From contig JALJCO010013386.1 in NCBI GenBank assembly GCA_023101725.1, forward strand, positions 62,001 to 126,000: a stretch of 64,000 nt of DNA, in the 5' to 3' direction. How positions within the stretch are numbered: position 1 is the first letter of the stretch; each line of letters opens with the position of its first letter. The notes under the pieces are model-generated. The model was not told the DNA's origin, searched no databases, and worked only from the letters and a program-made list of their open reading frames with translations. A program made the position numbers and the translations under genes. Shown here piece by piece: positions 48,570-64,000 of the stretch. The stretch comes from Atherinomorus stipes. Lineage: Eukaryota > Chordata > Actinopteri > Atheriniformes > Atherinidae.

Positions 48570-48720
48570 TTTACACACGCTTTTCTCACAGAACTGTCGC
48601 AGGTTTGTTATCAGAAAAGTAAGAAAATCCTCCAAGTGCTTGGCGCGAAGCTGAATTCTGAGCGGTCGCTAGGAGATGACGCACCGGTAGATGGTTGGTG
48701 TGCGTCAATGCGTCATCCAA
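48570..48720 (-). promoter_or_regulatory. rfc1: rfc1 promoter and 5' UTR region
   Basis: TTGGCGCGAA at 48640-48649 matches the E2F consensus and is about 70 bp upstream of the start codon. E2F control is established for many replication genes, so this fits the role. Further upstream are GATGACGCAC (48675-48684) and TGCGTCATC (48709-48717), CRE/ATF half-site-like motifs in opposite orientations. No TATA box seen. Confidence 0.55.
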
Positions 48721-49147
48721 CGTGTGTTTCAAAAACATTTATTTTAAACCTGTTGTAAACTCATGACCATACTCATGACACTGACCAACAGTTAAGAAGC
48801 ACACCAAGCAAGAATAAAATTATAGCCTTCACATGTGTCTTTTTAAAAAATTCATTTGTATAAACAGATTTATAAAGTCGCCCTTGTGTAGATAGTTTTA
48901 TTTGTTTCTGTATGAAACAGAGCATGCATTCAATGCAAACGGTAAAGAAGAGAGAGAGAGAGAGGGAAAATTTCAAAGATTTGTCATTTTATTTTCAGAC
49001 CAACTTCAGACTGAAATTTGACCAATTCAAGCAAAAAGTACATGTCAATTAATGTAACCATGACAGGGGCGTGTTTTTTTGGGGGGGTTTTTTTTTTTTG
49101 GTTTTTTAGGAGTGTCCAAGTTTTAACAGCATCACCGTGTGCGACAA
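48721..49147. other. Intergenic between rfc1 and rpl9, left part
   Basis: AT-rich sequence with a short AG repeat (48949-48963) and a T/G homopolymer stretch (49072-49105). No gene seen. KLB, found here in mammals, is absent. Confidence 0.5.
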
Positions 49148-49292
49148 TGGGCTCTATGCACGTCTCCAGGTGTGTCTGGCCTCATCAACAGGCCAGACAC
49201 ACCTGGATTAATCAGTACATCCAGTAATGAGAGACAGGAAACAAAGAAGCTACCTTCAATTCAGGAAGTAGTGGAGCTGTGCATAGAGCCCA
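49148..49292. mobile_element. Foldback element, copy 2 (one arm shortened)
   Basis: Starts TGGGCTCTATGCACG and ends CTGTGCATAGAGCCCA. Its right part (GGATTAATCAGTACATCCAG ... GGAAACAAAGAAGCTACCTT) matches the right arm of the copy at 2813-3025. Most of the left arm between the terminus and the CAGGTGTGTCTGGCC centre is missing. Confidence 0.75.
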
Positions 49293-50345
49293 AGACAGGT
49301 CAGAAAACGCATGAAACAGTATTAAATTATATATATATATATATATTATAGTATTAAACTATTCCTCACATCCATTCATTGGCTATGCCCACCTGAGCAG
49401 GGTTTTAGGGGCCCTGAGGCCCCCATCCCAGCGAGGTGAAGGGCAATGTCAGGTTGCCTGTCCAAATAGGGTTGCATTTAAATACATGAAATGCACAAAA
49501 TTCAAGCATCAAAAACGACAATATCAATAAATATAACGAAAGTATTCTATGAAAGATTAGGAGTTTAAGAATATCAAATTTATAGTTATAACAGTGGTCT
49601 TAAGTGATCATTCAGTATTAAAACCATGTAGTAAAAACCAAAGGTTGCAGCGATTTTTAATTTTTAGGAAATTAAATTGCTCTGCAGAACACGTATTTAG
49701 CAAGGATGCATATTTTTGTCATTTAATAAGAATTAACAGGTCAAATTAAAAATTACATTTATCTTATCCTAAATTACATGCGGGCAATGCTTTTTGGTTG
49801 AATAAATTTCGCACAAGTCTGTTCCCTACATTTTCAATGTTTCTACATCATTGTGGGATAATCTGCTTGGGACAAAGGGTCTGGCTTCCCAACTGCCTGA
49901 AATTACACTCTAATCCTGCTCAGTCGTTGGATTGTCAATGGTTAAAAGAAAACCTTGCGCTTGATTACCCATTGGAGGTGTTAAATTCTGTTAACATGAA
50001 AACTTAAATGAAGCTAATGTTTCACTTACGTAAAGAAAAGAATGACTGAAAAGGAATCGTAAATCTGAAGTCTGTCAAACTTTACATGGGAACATATAAA
50101 CTTAACACCTTCCCATTGTGTAATAAATCATTTTACTTTCACTTCAAGTGCAACGTTTGTCTTCAGGTGGAATGAGAATGGATTCTTCAAAGTTTTTGGC
50201 TGCACTGCCAAGTACAACAGTTTACATATGATTTAAAGTTCAATGTCAAGATGCCATATGTCTAAATTGAGACTTCACATTTCATCATTTTTGTTGAAAC
50301 TGAGAAAGGATGAAGCCACACACACACACTCCACAGACACTCAAT
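49293..50345. other. Intergenic, no gene seen
   Basis: AT-rich with a short TA tract (49328-49350). 49798-50007 has a short plus-strand open stretch with no recognised features. Confidence 0.45.
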
Positions 50346-50515
50346 GCAGGGATGTCTAAAGTCAATCCTCCAGGGCCACTGTCTTGCAGAGGTTGGGCTG
50401 AACTTGACAGGCTGAGATCCATTTCATTTTAATCAAATGTGTTGGAGTAGGGACACATTTAAACCCTGCAGGATTTTGGGCCTTTGAGGACGGGGACGAG
50501 TTGGACCCCTTTGCC
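50346..50515. mobile_element. Short hAT-like element near the rpl9 3' end
   Basis: About 170 bp with imperfect inverted ends: CAGGGATGTCTAAAGTCAAT on the left, and CAAAGGGGTCCAACTCGTCC read inward on the right, followed by CCTC..AGGCC. Same class as 4232-4451. Confidence 0.5.
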
Positions 50516-50669
50516 TTACAGCATCAAACTAAAAAGCTCAAACAGACTGACCTGAAGGGAAATTGAACCTTAGAGTTACCAAAGACCGAGTATAATTTGA
50601 CAAATTGAAGATAATTTCTAACATGCAAACACAGGAAACAGAGAGCTGATAACTTGGAAAAGATGGTTA

Positions 50670-50675
50670 TTTATT
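50670..50675 (-). terminator. rpl9: rpl9 poly(A) signal
   Basis: AATAAA on the minus strand, 25 bp past the stop codon of the distal last exon. This gives the very short 3' UTR usual for ribosomal protein mRNAs. Confidence 0.75.
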
Positions 50676-50699
50676 GGTCATAACAGGACAAGTGAACAT

Positions 50700-50809
50700 T
50701 TATTCAGCTTCAGGCTCCACCACAGTAGTCTTCTCACTGACGTAGATGCCATCCAGGAACTTCCTGATGTCCTTCTTTCTGACTGTGGTGGCCTGCTGGA
50801 TCAATGCCG
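50700..50809 (-). CDS. rpl9: rpl9 alternative last exon, distal copy (7b)
   Basis: A second version of the rpl9 terminal exon. The acceptor is good (TTTCTTTTGTAG just upstream), the entry phase is the same as the proximal copy, and 36 codons run to TAA. It encodes [20 protein letters not shown], then [15 protein letters not shown]. Compared with the proximal exon, Lys-Asn becomes Arg-Lys, SEKG becomes SEKT and the last residue Gln becomes Ala-Glu. Most other base changes are at third positions. A canonical AATAAA follows at once, so this exon has everything needed to end an mRNA. With the shared exons it gives 193 residues. Confidence 0.8.
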
Positions 50810-51561
50810 CTACAAAAGAAACGGAGACCACCATGAGAACAAAGACCAGACTTCATGCAGCATGCAGGTGGTTACCACAACATGCTGAACTACCAGGGCC
50901 TGATGGCCTGCATGAAGAGAGAGCTGATTTAGTTAGTCAAGAAAACAAAAGATTAAACAATGTTAAAGATCGAAGCTTGGGATTGCAGTAAAGACATGCA
51001 GTGATATGAAGACAACAGTTAAATATAAGATATACATCATATGCCATCATGCTGTAATGGAGTCAAACTGTTCCCCTAAAGGCAGAAATGATTTTGATGC
51101 GATCAAACAGAGATGCAGCCTTCTGAAAAATATATTAAAAGATTTTTTTGATAAACAGATGTTAATGTGTTACGTTGTAGTACATTTTTTTCCCTAGACA
51201 AGCAAGGAACTCAGCTGTGATTTAGCTCTATGAAAATGTATCACCTAGTTTAAAAAAATGCTGATAATGACAGATCACATGACCCAGCTGCTAGGCCAGG
51301 TTAAAATATACATTTCAAGAAATATCTTTACCAGTTTGACACAGGACATGTTGCTGGATTATACTGTTAATAAAACTAAGTGCTTAGATGCATCAAATGT
51401 AAACAAAACATGAAATAAAATTAGTTATAAAACAATCAATAAAAAGGAAAGAACCAGCGGGAGGTGTTAATACGATGCAAACAAAAGCAGAACAGAGGTG
51501 TCCCCCTGCAGGACAGACGGGCGGCTTCGACGGCATCCTCTAACCTCTACAGATGTCACTT

Positions 51562-57386
<5,825 letters not shown>

Positions 57387-57969
57387 TCTGCAATGAGAGG
57401 ATGTGAAACATATGTAAGCAATACATTTGATCAATATCAACATTTCCCTGTATACTATCAGAATACAAGACAACAGTCCTCTACAGGTCCGAGGTTTTGG
57501 CACGTCTAGTCAATTTATTTAGACTGCAAGAGTAATGTCAATGTGGTAAAAGTTAGCTTCACCTAGTAAACGGAGCGCAGCCATACTAAGTACTGTAGTT
57601 AGCATCAATGCTAACATAGCGTTACAGCAACTCTTTAAAAGCTCGCCAATCTGATATAAATAAGCCAGTTTAATTAAAAACTGAGCAGGGCGTAATATCT
57701 ACCTTAAGCCACATAAAAATAATTTGTACATGTAACACTGTTTAACAACCCGCGGCCATTAACACACATACAATCAGGCCTCGGAAAAGCGCTCTGTAAA
57801 TCTACTAACATATCTCCGCACAAACCAAAAATAAAGGGTAAATACAGCTCGTGTTTTGAAACATAATACTACTCGGGCCTTATAATTAAAAACTTGACAA
57901 GAAAGTATGTTTAATTGACTCAGATGGAATTAGATGAATTTGTTGAATCAAGTCTGCTGCTAACCTCAC

Positions 57970-58002
57970 CTCGCCGGTAGCAGAGGAAAGGAAGAAGGAA
58001 GG
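57970..58002 (-). other. rpl9: rpl9 non-coding first exon with 5'-TOP tract
   Basis: On the minus strand a pyrimidine run CTTCCTTCTTCCTTTCCTCT leads into GCTACCGGCGAG and a GTGAGG donor. A TOP tract at the mRNA start is standard for ribosomal protein genes and confers mTOR-dependent translation. The next exon begins one base before the ATG at 57387. The exact start base is inferred. Confidence 0.75.
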
Positions 58003-58511
58003 ACGTCACGACGCACTTAAAGCGAACGTACGTACCATCATCAGACATTATGTGACAAACCTTGATTATTCTTTATTTGTTTTTATCTATTTGAGTTATA
58101 GAGGCATACATACAATTTCTACATATGTTCAAAATTGAGTAAATTACTATGATAGTAAAAAAAAAAAAAAAAAAAGATCAAACAGCAACACCCACGGTAA
58201 AGCTGTTTAAATGCTGCGTTCATGTTTAATCGTACAATTTGAAAGCATAACAGTCAAGTGTAGGAAAGCTTTCATATGATTATGCATGATTTAAAAATTA
58301 TAGAATTTTTTAAGCTTTCATTAAAAGCGTAACAGATTCTTAAGTAATAGGCCCCCCCCCCCCCCCCAAACCTTCAATTAAGAAAAAAAAAAAAAAAACT
58401 CTAGATGCCGTGCTTTCCCAATTCTGCGTTCACAGCATGAATGTAGCACCAGACCAAACGAATCAATTGTCGATGTTTGTTGTCAATGACAGCCGCCTGC
58501 TAGCTGAAGTC
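58002..58511. promoter_or_regulatory. Shared rpl9-lias upstream region
   Basis: About 510 bp separates the rpl9 TOP exon (-) from the lias start codon (+). A CRE core (TGACGTC on the rpl9 strand, 58002-58008) sits directly upstream of the TOP tract, unusually close to the start site. The middle is AT-rich with a run of 16 C (58352-58367) and an A-run (58383-58398), so two separate promoters are as likely as one two-way promoter. Confidence 0.5.

Positions 58512-64000
<5,489 letters not shown>

Overview
This is a nuclear genomic window from a ray-finned (teleost) fish. The genes are split into many short exons with GT-AG introns, and the DNA between them is full of fish-type transposons (Tc1, hAT, Harbinger-like, L1 and L2-type LINE ends, a tRNA-derived SINE) and long TA, CA and homopolymer tracts. 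I cannot name the species; a spiny-rayed teleost is a guess.

Five protein genes are supported, in the order klhl5, wdr19, rfc1, rpl9, lias. From memory this is the order on human 4p14, except that KLB, which lies between RFC1 and RPL9 in mammals, is absent here. Layout: 1-4709 is the last intron of klhl5 (+). Its final 19 codons are at 4710-4766 and its 3' UTR probably ends just after 7001. 7020-17560 is repeat-rich intergenic DNA. wdr19/IFT144 (+) has 36 coding exons over 17737-35091 and rebuilds to 1350 codons. rfc1 (-) has 23 coding exons over 48569-36709 and would give 1187 residues, but exon 20 carries one extra base that breaks the frame. rpl9 (-) runs from a 5'-TOP exon near 58000 down to two alternative last exons at 51668-51562 and 50809-50700. 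lias (+) starts at 58512 and runs off the end of the window.

The genes serve separate housekeeping roles: a BTB-Kelch ubiquitin-ligase adaptor, ciliary retrograde transport, PCNA loading for DNA replication, the large ribosomal subunit and mitochondrial lipoic acid synthesis. wdr19 and rfc1 are tail to tail; rpl9 and lias are head to head across about 510 bp. Promoter motifs fit the roles: an RFX X-box and a ZNF143-type site upstream of wdr19, an E2F site upstream of rfc1, and a TOP tract with a CRE at rpl9.

The most interesting observation is the duplicated terminal exon of rpl9. Both copies have splice acceptors and open frames ending in a stop. They differ mostly at silent positions, so two RPL9 C-termini may be kept under selection. 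Next are the rfc1 frameshift, several transposon families with clear ends or target duplications, and short unrecognised minus-strand open stretches in the klhl5-wdr19 interval. All exon boundaries were worked out by eye from splice sites and family resemblance recalled from memory; none has been tested against transcripts.
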